A stretch of DNA of 64,000 nucleotides, from assembly GCF_003254395.2 (NCBI RefSeq), contig NC_037652.1, positions 6,395,501 through 6,459,500 on the forward strand, in the 5' to 3' direction. The notes beneath the pieces are model-generated. The model had not been told where the DNA came from. It made no database searches and worked only from the letters and a program-made list of their open reading frames with translations. This stretch comes from Apis mellifera. Its lineage: Eukaryota > Arthropoda > Insecta > Hymenoptera > Apidae. This document shows, one piece after another, positions 21,501 through 33,437 of the stretch. The position numbers and the translations under genes are program-made. Positions within the stretch are counted from its first letter, which is position 1; each line of letters starts with the position of its first letter.

Positions 21501-24500
21501 CGCTACTTTAAAATCCCGCTTCTCGCTATTCCTTTCTCCTCCAAATTGCCTCGCTCTCTCTCTCTCTCTTCCTCCTTCGATTTTACATCGCGCCGATTGT
21601 CTTCGTCCTTTTTCCTCGCCCGATAGGATTTCTAGGCAAACCGAGTTTTTCCTATTCCCTGAAATATCTGAAATATTCGGAATCGATTCCTTGAAAATCG
21701 ACCCGCTCGGATTAAAAACGCCGAAAATTGAAACTGTAATAATTTTAACTCGGATCTTTAATCTGTGTTTGCAGCCGAGCGAGGAATTCAACAGGCTAAA
21801 CGAGCCGCTTCAAACAGTTGCCACAGGATATTGTCCGACGAGCTATCCCGTGACGCAGTCCAACACCGAGGAGAAGCTGCATCCCGGTAAGTGTATGCGA
21901 TGAACCTCGAGAGAGAGGAATGAGTTTGAGGAACAGTGTCGTGGCAACGAATATTCTCCGATATTCCGTTTCGGTTGTATCACGATAAGAGTTTTCGCGA
22001 GGTTGGAAAGATCGAGAGGGCGATCCCGTCCGGGTCGCCATCCCCTCGATTTTCAAGCTCTTTGATACGAGACGTTTCTCTCGAGAGCGCGCGACGGCTC
22101 TCCTCCGTGACACGGAGTCGTCTCGGCTACGTCTTCGTGGTAAACACGTACCTACACGAAGCAAGGTTTCACGCAGGGACAAGAAAGCGTAGCGGCGGCC
22201 CAAAGCACGTGCAGGATGTACGCGAACTGTGTACAACGGGGGAGAAGGGAGAGCCACCCCCTGAAGAGAGGCTGTCACCGGCAGGCAGTCGAGTCAATAT
22301 CTTTATATAGTCGCATCGACGATGATATTATTTTCTACGATGCAATTACGTTTCAAGACTGTGACGAAACAGTGAGAAGATTTTTCCAAACATCTCCTTT
22401 ATGTGCTGTGATAAAACGTTCCTCGTTGGATAATTGATTCTATAATTACGCGCTATTTCAGTCGAATTATTCTACATTCGATTAATTCTATCCGAAATAA
22501 TCCCGAGATTTGTCTGATAATTAAATCTCGTTTGCGTATTCGAATTTCGATGAATGAGGATTAATTCTATCGAGTTTCGTTCGAAGAAATTTTTAGGATT
22601 CGATCGAATAGTTGACTCTTTCTCTTTAACTCTGAAAAAGAAACAAAAATCGTCGATGTACCGTTATCGTTTACAATTTAGGGTGAAGATCGGCGGTAAT
22701 TTTGTAATCGTTGGACGAAATTCCAAACAAGAGGAACTTGTCGGTCAATTAATCCCTTCGACATCGATAGTTTTACTTACTAGCCTTGACCCAGAAACGC
22801 GACATCCTCGGAGAGGATGAATCCTCAGGACGAATTCAATAAGCAACGTGTTATCGCCGCAAAGAGCCCCATGGGGTAGTCGAAGCCCCCAGACCGTACC
22901 CCCACAGGATTCGTAACCACCCTAGCGGCGTCTGGGCGCAGTGATTGACACTTTATATCTAACATTGGCATGCCGTGGTGTGAACCACCAGCCCAGGATG
23001 GTCCGCCTCCACCTAACTCAATCACTGCCTATAATGCTGCAATTTCTCTATCGTAATCACGTTACGCCCTACCACCACCCTCCTCCCCATCCACTTTTCG
23101 GCGACGATTCGTCGCGAAGAAATATTGAAACGTCGAAAGAACCAACCTTCCACCGCTCTCTCTTCTCGTTTTCCAGACCCGAGCGCGAAATGGAAACGAA
23201 ATTACGGTGGAAATATTGCTCCAACGATGCTCCACGCGTCCATAGTGATGTAAGATTCTTTTTTTAAAAATATTTCAGTAATCTATTTTTTAATCAGTCA
23301 TTTCGTTCAGTCGTTTCATCAAAGTGCGAAGAATAAACGAAATTTTTCTTCCAAAAAGAACATTGGTTTAAATAATTCTGAAATTCTCCAAACCGTGAAA
23401 TCTTTAATATCGTTGTTAGAAATATAGAATCTCGTATCTCGAATTTGGATTCCGTGTATGTCGTGTATTGTGTCGTAGCGAAACGGGTTTATTATCCACG
23501 AGCTATGAAGCCGAGTAAATTCGTTTCGTCAGACTGGATTGTCGCTACGAACAAAACGAGGTTACTGTCAAGTGGCTACCCGTGGCGAATCCTAGAGGCC
23601 CATTAAACGGACCCCTAACATACATTTCTACCGCATTCTTATATATACGTGTATCACTTACATCGAAAGGGGTTGTTTTTGCCACTGATTCATCCCTCAA
23701 TGTTCCAAGTCTTTGTTCCTTCTTACGATCTTCCCTCGTCGAATCTTATTCACAGCTCAGATATCGTGTCTCATCGTGCGACGTAATTATTCAAGAATCG
23801 TTTTGTGTGCACGAAGGAATGCAAGCTTCGCGTATATATATATAATCGTTGGAATAATTACGATCTAGAATAATATTTTTATCGGCTAATGAATATTTAT
23901 TGAATTTGACGAAATAATATGGTTGAATATGAATGAAGGATTAATTTCACGGTGAGGTAATTATCCTCGAATATAACCATTAATCATCATGCTGTCAACT
24001 AATTTCTTGCTTGACTCGCTTGAATTAAAGGTGTAAGACGTATAAGAAAGCTATCGTTTTCGATAATAATATTGAAAAAAGTATGAATTGTGCTTGCGTA
24101 TCTTTTTTATCGATTATACAAATTTAAATTATTTCTATTTATATATCTATTCAAAATATCTCGTCCCTCCATATCAATATGGAGTAAAATAATAAAATTT
24201 TTTATATTATTATTATCATTATTATTATTATTATTACATTAAAATTAAAGAGAAATAATCGTGTAAAAGAAGATATGAATTTCATTTCAGAAAATGAAAT
24301 ATACCCGACACAGGAATATAGACAAGAATCGTGGCTTCAAGATGGTGAGTGAGTTTCTTTATAAATAATTTATAAAGAATTTGCGTTAATATATAAAAAA
24401 AAAATGGATATTTCTACATACATTGAGACGGAAGTTAACAACTGCCTGGATAGCTCAGTCGGTAGAGCATCAGACTTTTAATCTGAGGGTCCAGGGTTCG

Positions 24501-27500
24501 AGTCCCTGTTCGGGCGGAATAATTTTTTTTTTTTTTTTTCTTTACTTTTCCTTTTCAAATTTTCAACCGATCGATATTATCCGGAATCGTAAAATAAAAA
24601 AAAAAAAGAAAAAATATCAAAATTAATATATACTATACCTGGTTCGCAATAAAATCGTTATCGTAGTTTCCATTAACTCGACTGAATTATAAAAGCAAAG
24701 CTCGGTATAATGCTTTAAAACACCCGACTTCCGTTCTGCTTCCCTTTCAGTGAAACAGCACAGAGTTTCTGCAAACTAGAAGCGCCACGGTAAAATTCTT
24801 ATAGACCCGTATTATTCCTTATATAAAACAAACGAGGGAAAGAGGCCGCCATTCCAAGCCGCATAACGTAAATCTTCCCTCGAAGGTGATTAGAAACACG
24901 GTGGCCTCACACTGGCCGGAACATTAATTTTGATTACTTTGACGAACTGTAATGTAATGCACGGTGGTGGATGCAATGTAATAATCGCGAGGGGACGTTC
25001 TGCCAATGGAACGGCCAGCTATCCAATGGCCGACGAATCATCAACACCTCGCGATAATCTTTCGTTCCTTATTACTTATTTATCGTTATTATTATCGTTT
25101 CATTTATTTATTTTTTCATTTTCTCTCCATCAACCACGATAATATTCGAAATAATTTTACGAATTTCGTTGTAGGTAGCAGCTGCGAAACGGAAGACAGC
25201 GAACAGTACGTGCCGGAGTTCCATCGTATGTCAAGTTAGTGTAATGGAGATATAATTTTTTTTCCTATCGATCGATTTTCGAAGCAAGACGCGACGATTT
25301 CCCTCACGATTTATCTTATTACCACGTTTCGATCGCGTCAAGTAATGAGGCGCGAATGTCGAAGGAAGTCAATCTCAACAGAAACGGAAGCTGCACGGAA
25401 ATGTATCGCATATGCAATTTAATCGTTAATTTGGAAAGAAGCTGGGCAAACTAGGAAACTACGAATTCGCGTTCTCGCGTGTTCAACCCTTGAATCCCGT
25501 CCCTCCCCTCTTGTTCATTAAATATTATTAAAATTATATCGGTTTTTATATCTCGTTGACAATGAGATTTCTTTTTTTCTTTTCCCTCGAAGCAATATAT
25601 CGACGGGCAATATTAAAAAAAGCCAATAAATCGCCCCGGGGCCGGTGTTTCTAAAGTGGCAAGAAAGTATCAACAGAAGACTGCCGACGATTATCGATAT
25701 CGCATTACACGAGGAAGCACTTTATATTAAATCTCTTTTTTTCTTCTTCTTTCTCGAACCTTTGCCTGATTAGCATCTCTCTCTCTCTCTCTTTCTCGAC
25801 CGCCGTTTATCAAAGCCGCTTTAATATCGCGCGCGCGTGCGCAAAAAAAGAAAGAAAAGAAAGAAAAAAACTTCCTCTTCGTCGAAGAAATCGATTCGTT
25901 AACCGTTCTCGCGAGATTCTTAAGAAAATTTCTCTCGAATCTGGCGCGTGTACGGAAATCTGGCGAATATTTCAACGCGCGTATAGAATGGAAGAGCAAA
26001 CGGCCAGAGGGAATATACGGATAATGTCTATATGCTTATCTGTACACGGCGCGTGCACGTGTTCCTCGCGCGTGTATCAAATTTTCTACGAGGAAAATTT
26101 TACCCGCGATTAATCCTTTCAATCCGATCAATCTTTATCCGATTCGATTGAACGAAATTGACAAAAATTCCTTTAACGGTCGGCCGAAATAATCGAAATT
26201 GTAACGCGACTCGTCTCGTCGCGATCCCAAATTTATCCCCGTTAATTTTCATCATCAATCGGTCGACACGGAGCGAGAACTAACCGGTCCGTTTGCACGC
26301 GTAATACGAATGCAAACAATCAAAGGGAGAACCCCGTTCGAGATAAACAGACCGGTCGACGGGTTTGGATTTACCAGATAAACTTTTATTCCAGATATAC
26401 ATATATATATATATCGTAATATACCGGATGTTGTTGCACCCGGTATATTAGTGTAACATCGAAAAAAAAGAGAAAAAGAAAAAAAAATAATGCTCACACG
26501 CGTATTCTCTTTCCTCTTCTCTCTTACGTCCGCCGACACGAAGAGACGAAAATTCGCGCTGTTGTTATTGTTATTAATAAAAATCGAAAGAGACGAAACG
26601 AAATTCGTTCACGAGAACATTAAAGAACACGGAAAACTTTTCTCCACAGCGTCCGATCCCGTTTTCCTTTTTTTCTTCTTCTTCTTCTTCTTTTTTTTTC
26701 AATGGAAACGAGACGCGATTCTTTCGTACCGTCGAGTCGGTGGTTCTCCCGTAGCGAGTAAACTTCCGATGTTTGCAAATACAATGATTGCCGGAGGCCT
26801 CCGACTTATGCTTCCCACGGCCAGAGTCTGTTTGATTTATCGAGGGCGCACCCTCGGCCGCGCAAAATCGTCGACGGCCCCATTAGGAAGCGAACCCACC
26901 CCCACGTGCCGCTGCAACGATGCGCCTTAGCTTCCGCCAGGACACGCGCCCTTCTGTCCTTCTCCACCACCCCGCCGATCTTCGTCGTCCCAAGGAACGA
27001 TCCTCGATTCGATCGTTAAAATCATTCACCGTTCATCTGTACATCCCTCCTCGGAAAATATAAATATCTTTCCATTCGAATCCATTCCTCCGAGATCTAG
27101 TAGACCACCCTTAAAGTTTTTCTTTCCTTCGCGCTAATCCGAAACAATTTATCATCGATTCATACGTCGACGCGCACGTATTTTATTATTCTTTTCCACA
27201 GACGTGAAACAGGAATCCGCCAATTGCAGAAGAATCAACGACACTAATTATTCGCAGTATCAATCGGTGAACCAAAGTACCACCTTCCTCGACCTCGATC
27301 CTGAGAATCGCAATAATTGCTTCGGGTGAGCGGACATTAATTTGCACGAATCGAAATATAGATGTAATAATTATAAATCATACGTTGTTTGTTAAAACAG
27401 AAATAGTAAGATGAATACGCGGACGAGCGAAACCACGAAGAGCGTAGCGGTGAAGGAGGAACCAGCGGACAGGGGTTACGGGGAGGCGATAACCGTGGCG

Positions 27501-30500
27501 AATATCCCCACGTCGACGGCCCAGGACACTCGAAGCGGTAAGGAATCGCTGATTTACCAAACGAATGAAATTAATAGCGGTGAAGCGAGGAAAGAGAGGA
27601 CACGATGGAACAATGCTGTTCCATCGAGAGAGCTCTCAGAATGCTCTCCTATTGGCACAACCGAGATTCCCGAACCGATGATACCCTCTTCTCGAACGTG
27701 CACCGTGACAAATCTCTCGACAATAGATCCACGTGGCGCTTCGCTACCCCATAGATCCCATAAATAACTGGAGCACGGGGGGGAAATACTCCATGTTCCA
27801 TCCATTAATCGAGCTCCAGCTCCAGCTACTTCTTCCGGCCTCTGTTTTCACAACGCTTTCCATCGAATCTATATTCGATAAATCCAATTTTGCGTTTTAA
27901 TCGTCTTCAATATCCATAAATACGCGTTCTTCGTTCCATTCCCCATAAAGAGACCGAGTTAAACAGTTTTTGGATTGGTTGGACGAGGAGGTTGCGTTTA
28001 ATAACGGGGAGAGACTCGTTGATAATCCCGGCGTAAGTTCGGTCGTCGCTGTTGCTACAGTGGACTCGCTCACGCGTGACTAAGTACACGTAAGTGAATA
28101 ATTGAAGAATGCTTTCAACTCGAGAGCAACCGAGAAGCGCTTCGTAAAATCCAACGAAAGCTGCTAAACGAAGGAAAGAGCATAGAATTCTCTCCCTCCC
28201 CGGGGATCGTGCAAGTCTCTCGTAAAAATCTTTCTCTCGCGAGAGGAGGAACGGAGGAGGAATTCTCGTTCGAGGAAAGAATTTTCCTTTTTTCATTCCT
28301 TGTTGAATTTTACGAAATCGATCTCTGGAAGGCGATTTTCGATTTTAAGTTCGAGGCCACGCGCTACTCCATTTACCTAATAGATAGTTTTCTATTCGTA
28401 GGAGCCGACGAAGAGCATTTGCAACCTCATGCTTGGTAATCAGACCGATTAGTCTTCCTTTATTCACGCACGTACACCAAACGAATCCTTTAGGAACTCG
28501 GTTGCTATACTCGCTGCCCGACACCGTGCTCGTCTACTCCCATTTACTTCCAAGTCACCCGGGAATTATGCTTCTACTTCTCTTCGCATAATTCTCCCTC
28601 CCATTAAGCCGTTTCAATTATTTACGCGCAGTTTAGATTAATAATAGGATCATCCGACCTATCGTTATCGATACCCCCGGCCCCGATATCACCCGTTTCG
28701 CGCATTTGTCTGGACGGAAACGCTCTCCTTCTTCCGTAAATTAAATTCACGAAGTGAAAGAAAGTATACGTAGAGGGAGGACGTCGTTGACGACGAAATC
28801 ATCGATGATCGCTCGGCCAGGGAACGCAGGTTAAACGTTACCCGTCTCCCATTCCCGCTAAATCGACCTGTCGTTGACCAATGTAGCGGGTGGAATAGTA
28901 ATAACCTGTTAATGGGTGAGGGAGATTGGTCACCATCTCGCTAATTAATACCGACACGAGGATCACGAGGATTACGGATCGACCCCAAGTTTGGCCGACC
29001 GAGTGAACTTTCCTCCCCGTTTACGATCTTTAAAATTAATAATCTTAATCTCTCTCATTATGTATATATTATAATAATAATAAGAGAATAAATTAGCTGT
29101 TGTCGCGAATCGATTCGTTCACGCGCAAAACATTCCTTCGTGAATGGGCAGAAAGAGAAGAAGGGCATTTCGGCGCGTCAGGTGGGTGGAAAATGGACCT
29201 TGCATTATTAACCAGCCTCTACTCCGGAATTCGGGGATCAGGGAGACAGAGATAGCAGGATAAAGACAGGGGTGGAGGAGAAAATGAGAAGAGGAGGGTC
29301 ATACGAGCGTGCGAAAGAGATAGATAGAGATAGAAATAGAGAGAGAGAGGGAGAGAGAGACAAACAGATGGAGAGAAAGAGAGGAAAGAAGCAAAGCTTC
29401 TCGTCTGAGAGTGGACGAGTGGAGGCCGTCCTCTTTTCCGTGCAACCCTTCTGCGCACCGCCCCTGACCAGCCTGGTTCACCAACCCTTTTCCTGCCTGC
29501 TACATCGCCACCGGTTTCATCAGCTCGCGATTAATTTTAATCTAAAACTACCCGCAAAGCCTCTGGCCCCGCTTGCACGCCGAGCCCGAGCCCCTTTCGC
29601 CCCTCCTCGGAGAGTGAGTGCCAGATTGGCCCGCAGCTTTCAACCCCCTCCCCTTCGCGATTCCTGCCCGTCCACGCGAGATCGCGATCTGACGACGTTG
29701 CACACTGCTGCCTAGAAACCTAAACTTAAACTCAACTTTCGACGCGACACGATTAACTTTTTCCACTCCTTCTTCCTTTCCTTCCCTTTAATTCCGACGA
29801 TTAAAGATTCCCCATCAATACGCACAGCTGCGGCACGTGCGTTCAGTTTTTTCTTTTCTTCGAGTAATCACAATCCTTGTGAAAATCCTGCCCCTTCCTC
29901 TTCCACGGAACGAAGCTCGATTTTTAATCGACGAGCAAAAAGACGACGGCGCATCACGGGGTGGCAAGCGTCGCGTTCCGGGGGCTCGGTATCGGGAAGA
30001 GGGCTCTCAATTTTTCAATATTCCCCGTACACGACTTGGAGCGTAACCGGATTACGGTTCGAGAATAGCTTTTTCGGCTCGAGGGACCACGGGATCGACG
30101 GTGGGATGCCGGCGGTGGCGGGCTCTCCCTGCGAGGAGAGCGCCCGATTAATATACATATCGCGCGAGCTACGCGCGGTATTTCAGCCGGTGCAGCTATC
30201 CGCGAGCTCCGCCGTGCTCCGGCAACCCCGTGGGCTTTGAATATCAACCAATTTCCTGCCGATATTTGTGTGACGAGCACTTCACCGGCGACCGCGCGTG
30301 AGTGCAATCGCTAATACATCGCTCGAGTTTCCTTCTTTTTCGCGCCTCCTCCTCTTTCTCCTCCTGTCTTCGCTCTCGTCCTCGTTCATTCCCTCTCTTC
30401 CTCCTATCCTCTTCGGCCAAACACAAAAATCAGATTTATTACTTTTCGAAAATTTTTAAAAATGATTAAATAAATACGTAGGTAATAGCATGGTTTACCA

Positions 30501-31911
30501 ACCGCAATACGGAAACGCGAGAGGTTCTCCATCGCCCAGTCGACCAGCCAGCACCTCGTCCGCCGCTTCCCAATGGCAATCGGCGGTTCCGGCCTCGGGT
30601 GAAGCTTTCTTCCCGCGACAAGAGAATTGGAGCTCGGAGGTGTACGGCAAGAGGAGCGTGACTCCCACGTGGACCGAGCTAGGAGTTCAGTTGGACAGTA
30701 GGAATCCGTCGTGGGAGAGACAGAGTAGTAACTGTTACCAGAAGAAAGGCTCTCCTACCTCGTGGAACGCGGATTACGCCGGCAAGAGACCATCCTCGAC
30801 GACAGGAGTCTCACCTTGGAGCGAGATGTCGGTCGGGTATCAACAGCAACGTAGAGGTTCTCTGCAGCTGTGGCAATTTTTGGTTACTTTGTTGGACGAT
30901 CCAGCGAACGCACCTTGCATCGCGTGGACCGGTCGTGGGATGGAGTTCAAGCTCATCGAACCGGAAGAGGTATATATATAAGATCGTCACAACGACGAAT
31001 ATATTCTCTGAAATTATTAATAAAGTGATATTTTTTTTTTCTTTCTTTAATTCCGTTCAGGTGGCTCGTAGATGGGGTGTTCAAAAGAATCGACCGGCGA
31101 TGAATTACGACAAATTGAGCAGATCGTTGAGGTACTACTACGAGAAGGGTATAATGCAGAAGGTAGCGGGAGAAAGATACGTGTACAAATTCGTCTGCGA
31201 TCCGGAAGCGCTCTTCAACATGGCGTACGGATCGTCTGCGGGATCGTCCGGGCTTCCCAGCGAAGTACAAAATGGTGTTCGAAGTCAATCGATATCCGGG
31301 AAAATATCGTCGTCGAACGATGTGTCCGATATATCGAAACATCCTACCGCTGGTTACGGTGACGCGGTCCTTGCTATGTACTCGAACACAGCAGCAGGTT
31401 AGTAAACGCATAATACCACAAGAACATTACCTCTAACTTCTTCTCCAAAGAAAGACTCACCGTATCGATTCAATTCTCGAAAACGAAAATAGTGTACGGG
31501 CCATCGAGTTTGCACCATCTGCACCAATATCTCGGTGGAAACGAGGGTTTCAAAGCACCATCGAACAGATACCATTCTCATTATTCGCACGAGTACAACA
31601 GCGCCCATCATCATCCGCCATCGAGTTACGCAGAGACCTTCCTGAACTACGGTCGTTTGTCGTCCCACGACGCTCCGACCGAATCGAGGAGCCAAGAGCT
31701 CGCGAGGATCCCGTATCCCGCGCAGGAAACGTCGGAAGGTATCGGCCGAGAACGGGAGACGTCATCGATTTTGTACGACGGTGTGCAGAGATCGCAATTA
31801 CCGGCCGCTTCTACGCTCTCGCAGCCAACCTTGCTAGACGCTACCACCACCAGCTCCAAGATCGAGCAAACTTCTTACGCCTGCCTCGGTGTGGGTAGCT
31901 GCGTCTGCTGA
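18535..31911 (+). CDS. Ets96B: ETS transcription factor of the PEA3 / ETV1-4-5 subfamily (Ets96B-like)
   Basis: Nine exons join in phase: 18535-18585, 21775-21886, 24291-24344, 25175-25225, 27202-27325, 27401-27537, 30482-30969, 31061-31397 and 31493-31911, coding for 590 residues. The ETS winged-helix domain, at about residues 302-387, is split by a 91-nt intron. It contains [31 protein letters not shown], then [20 protein letters not shown] and [20 protein letters not shown]. This matches the ETV1 subgroup almost exactly and includes the DNA-contacting recognition helix. Upstream, [10 protein letters not shown] and [10 protein letters not shown] correspond to the N-terminal acidic transactivation region of ETV1/4/5. 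VKQE and VKEEP fit sumoylation consensus sites (psi-K-x-E). Related proteins bind GGAA sites downstream of receptor tyrosine kinase/ERK signalling in the nucleus. The C-terminus ends in a Cys-containing tail (CLGVGSCVC) that I do not recognise from the family. Exon 30482 has a double-AG acceptor. An in-exon ATG at 30490 could serve a short form. Confidence 0.9.
18586..21774 (+). other. Intron 1 of the Ets gene (contains the alternative first exon)
   Basis: Apart from the alternative first exon at 19466-19531 I see no supported coding exon. The interval carries GA runs near 19681, short TA microsatellites near 20665 and 21085, and a pyrimidine-rich block at 21420-21580 that generates long spurious ORFs. 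AAACGCGAT motifs occur at 18730-18738 and 18899-18907. Confidence 0.6.
19466..19531 (+). CDS. Ets96B: Alternative first coding exon of the Ets gene
   Basis: An ATG at 19466 opens 22 codons ([13 protein letters not shown], then FFGGIDPFN) that stop exactly at a consensus donor (AAC|GTGAGT). The phase at the donor is 0, the same as at the end of the first exon at 18585, so either exon can splice to 21775 and keep the frame; this form would give 595 residues. It cannot be an ordinary internal exon after 18585, because reading through from that exon meets a stop from either nearby acceptor. A second promoter, or use as a re-initiation exon, is inferred. Confidence 0.45.
21887..24290 (+). other. 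Ets gene intron 2, no feature beyond simple repeats
   Basis: The intron holds GC-mixed sequence to about 23.3 kb and then AT-rich sequence, with an ATT trinucleotide repeat at about 24208-24237 just before the next exon. No coding exon was found. The long ORF-like stretches lack splice support. Confidence 0.55.
24444..24516 (+). tRNA. tRNA-Lys (anticodon UUU)
   Basis: The 73-nt cloverleaf folds by eye. The acceptor stem is GCCTGGA with TTCGGGC (one T-G and one G-T pair), followed by D arm GCTC-AGTCGGTA-GAGC, anticodon stem TCAGA/TCTGA with loop CTTTTAA (anticodon TTT), variable loop GGGTC (the 3' C possibly pairing), T arm CAGGG-TTCGAGT-CCCTG and discriminator G. The internal A box (TAGCTCAGTCGG) and B box (GGTTCGAGTCC) are intact. 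A run of T (from about 24521) follows within a few bases and would terminate RNA polymerase III. The gene lies in sense orientation inside an Ets intron, 100 nt after the donor of the preceding exon. Confidence 0.96.
25226..27201 (+). other. Ets gene intron 4
   Basis: No coding exon was recognised. The intron contains CT runs near 25776, a TA microsatellite near 26402, and a perfect 11-bp stem-loop at 26417-26449. Confidence 0.55.
27538..30481 (+). other. Ets gene intron 6, GC-rich near its end
   Basis: The segment 29.4-30.4 kb is GC- and CpG-rich and could hold an internal promoter for a short ETS isoform starting at the ATG at 30490. That is inferred from composition only. GA-rich and CT-rich tracts occur near 29330-29400 and 30340-30410. 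No additional exon is supported. Confidence 0.4.
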
Positions 31912-32440
31912 ATCTGTTTCCATCTGTTACCGAAAGACGGAAAGTCGCCGCCTTTCCGACTAAATATCTATATCATAGTCGTCGCCCCGTACTCCGTACG
32001 CGTTCTACATTTGTATAGGTGGCATGTGTACAACGCGTGCAGGTGTTAAATGGAACGCGTAATTTGAATTTCGACGAGGCATGCGTTTATCCATGATCGC
32101 ACGATGCTTCTAATTTGCGAGAAAATTAGAAGCAATCTGCGCGCACCGTGTAAACAATTTGAAATTCCTTGCGAAATGTATAGCGTTGTTGAGCGATCAT
32201 AGATAATTGTAACGATCAAGAATTGAATTTGCGGGTATCGTGAATCTTGTAAATAGAGAAATTTGAAGGCGTAACGAAAAACGTTAAAAATCGAGCAATC
32301 CCTTCACCTCTCTCCCTCCCCCCTCCCCCCACTCCTCGCCCTGTAGGGAGATCCAATCGCTTGTGATCGTTGTTACATGCCCGTGTCCGAGTAGTCGATC
32401 AGGATACTGTAACTTCTGTAAATAAATCGAATAAATCTAT
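31912..32440 (+). other. 3' UTR of the Ets gene
   Basis: This is non-coding sequence after the TGA at 31909-31911, ending near a double poly(A) signal. A C-rich stretch lies at 32315-32335. Confidence 0.55.
32421..32435 (+). promoter_or_regulatory. Tandem poly(A) signals of the Ets gene
   Basis: Two AATAAA hexamers at 32421-32426 and 32430-32435, about 510 nt after the stop codon. Confidence 0.65.
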
Positions 32441-33437
32441 TGAAACAATCTCTACGGAGGGAATATTCTTAAACAGCGTCATTACCAAGTTTATCTTCCT
32501 ATGTCATCATCGGGTGAAATACTGCAAGAATTATCGCTAGAAAAATGTTCGAGAATTTTCATCGTATCGAGAACCGTGCACAATGATTGCGAATTAAAAT
32601 AATATATAGCGATTGTGCGATTACAGTGGCATAGAGGAGAATAATACTCGAATGTGTGTTCGTTCGATACATTTTCAATCGATCTTTCCATGTTGATCCT
32701 TTTCGCAGATGTATTAGCGGTTAGTGACGTAAGCCCAAGACCATGGACTGAGGTCGAATGCGTATTTCGGGCTGTGACACATAGTAGATATGTTTATGTC
32801 GACCCCTCTCTTTTCCGCCGACTCCCAACTCGCCCATCCTTTTTCCACCACCGGGCAAATGTATCATTGGTGAACATCAGGCCGAGCCGGCTCCCGGTAA
32901 ACCTGCCTAACCGCTGTCAGTCACACAATTACGAAAGAATCGAAAAGTCTATCCCAGCCTCTTGACAATCGTTACACCTGTCAATAATAAAACAATATCG
33001 GTGATTTTAATTCAAATTAATTAATTCAAATTATCATAGCAAACTGGGAAACTTGTTGCGTTGCAAATTGGTGAGTATTTGTCAAAGTTTCTCCTCCTCG
33101 TTTCGTTAATTTTATCGAGAAATCTTGATATGACGTAATTTTCTTTAACATAGTTTACATAGACGAAATTAATCATTAAAGATGCAAATGCCGAATATAC
33201 GTGCAATTTAGCTCTGTTTATCGATCCCTCCATAATCCAGCAGCTACGTCAACGATAAAATTGACATTCTGGCGTCGTACGCTTATCGATATGTTTGTGT
33301 ATCTCTATCTTTCTAAAGAATTAACGTAATATTTAGCTTTTAATCGATCATGCAAATTTCACGCCGCAAATTTCACGCGATCTTCGTACGAAATTTTTCA
33401 ATCGTGCACAACAATTGGACGTTATTTAATTTTAGCA
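32441..33437 (+). other. Intergenic region and 5' UTR of the tandem-domain gene
   Basis: No coding ORF with splice support is seen. A 3' splice site (ATTTTAG, AG at 33434-33435) two bases before the ATG at 33438 shows that at least one non-coding exon lies upstream, but I cannot place it. Confidence 0.4.

Noticed and set aside
21184..21903. 239-codon open frame containing a Ser/Leu/Pro-rich stretch
   Set aside because: The bulk is a CTC/TCT-rich tract without ATG support. Only its end overlaps the real Ets exon at 21775-21886, which is preceded by a clear acceptor.
22825..23060. GC-rich segment with tRNA/rRNA-like short motifs
   Set aside because: No cloverleaf or recognisable rRNA segment can be formed. 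It is a single-copy intronic stretch as far as can be seen.
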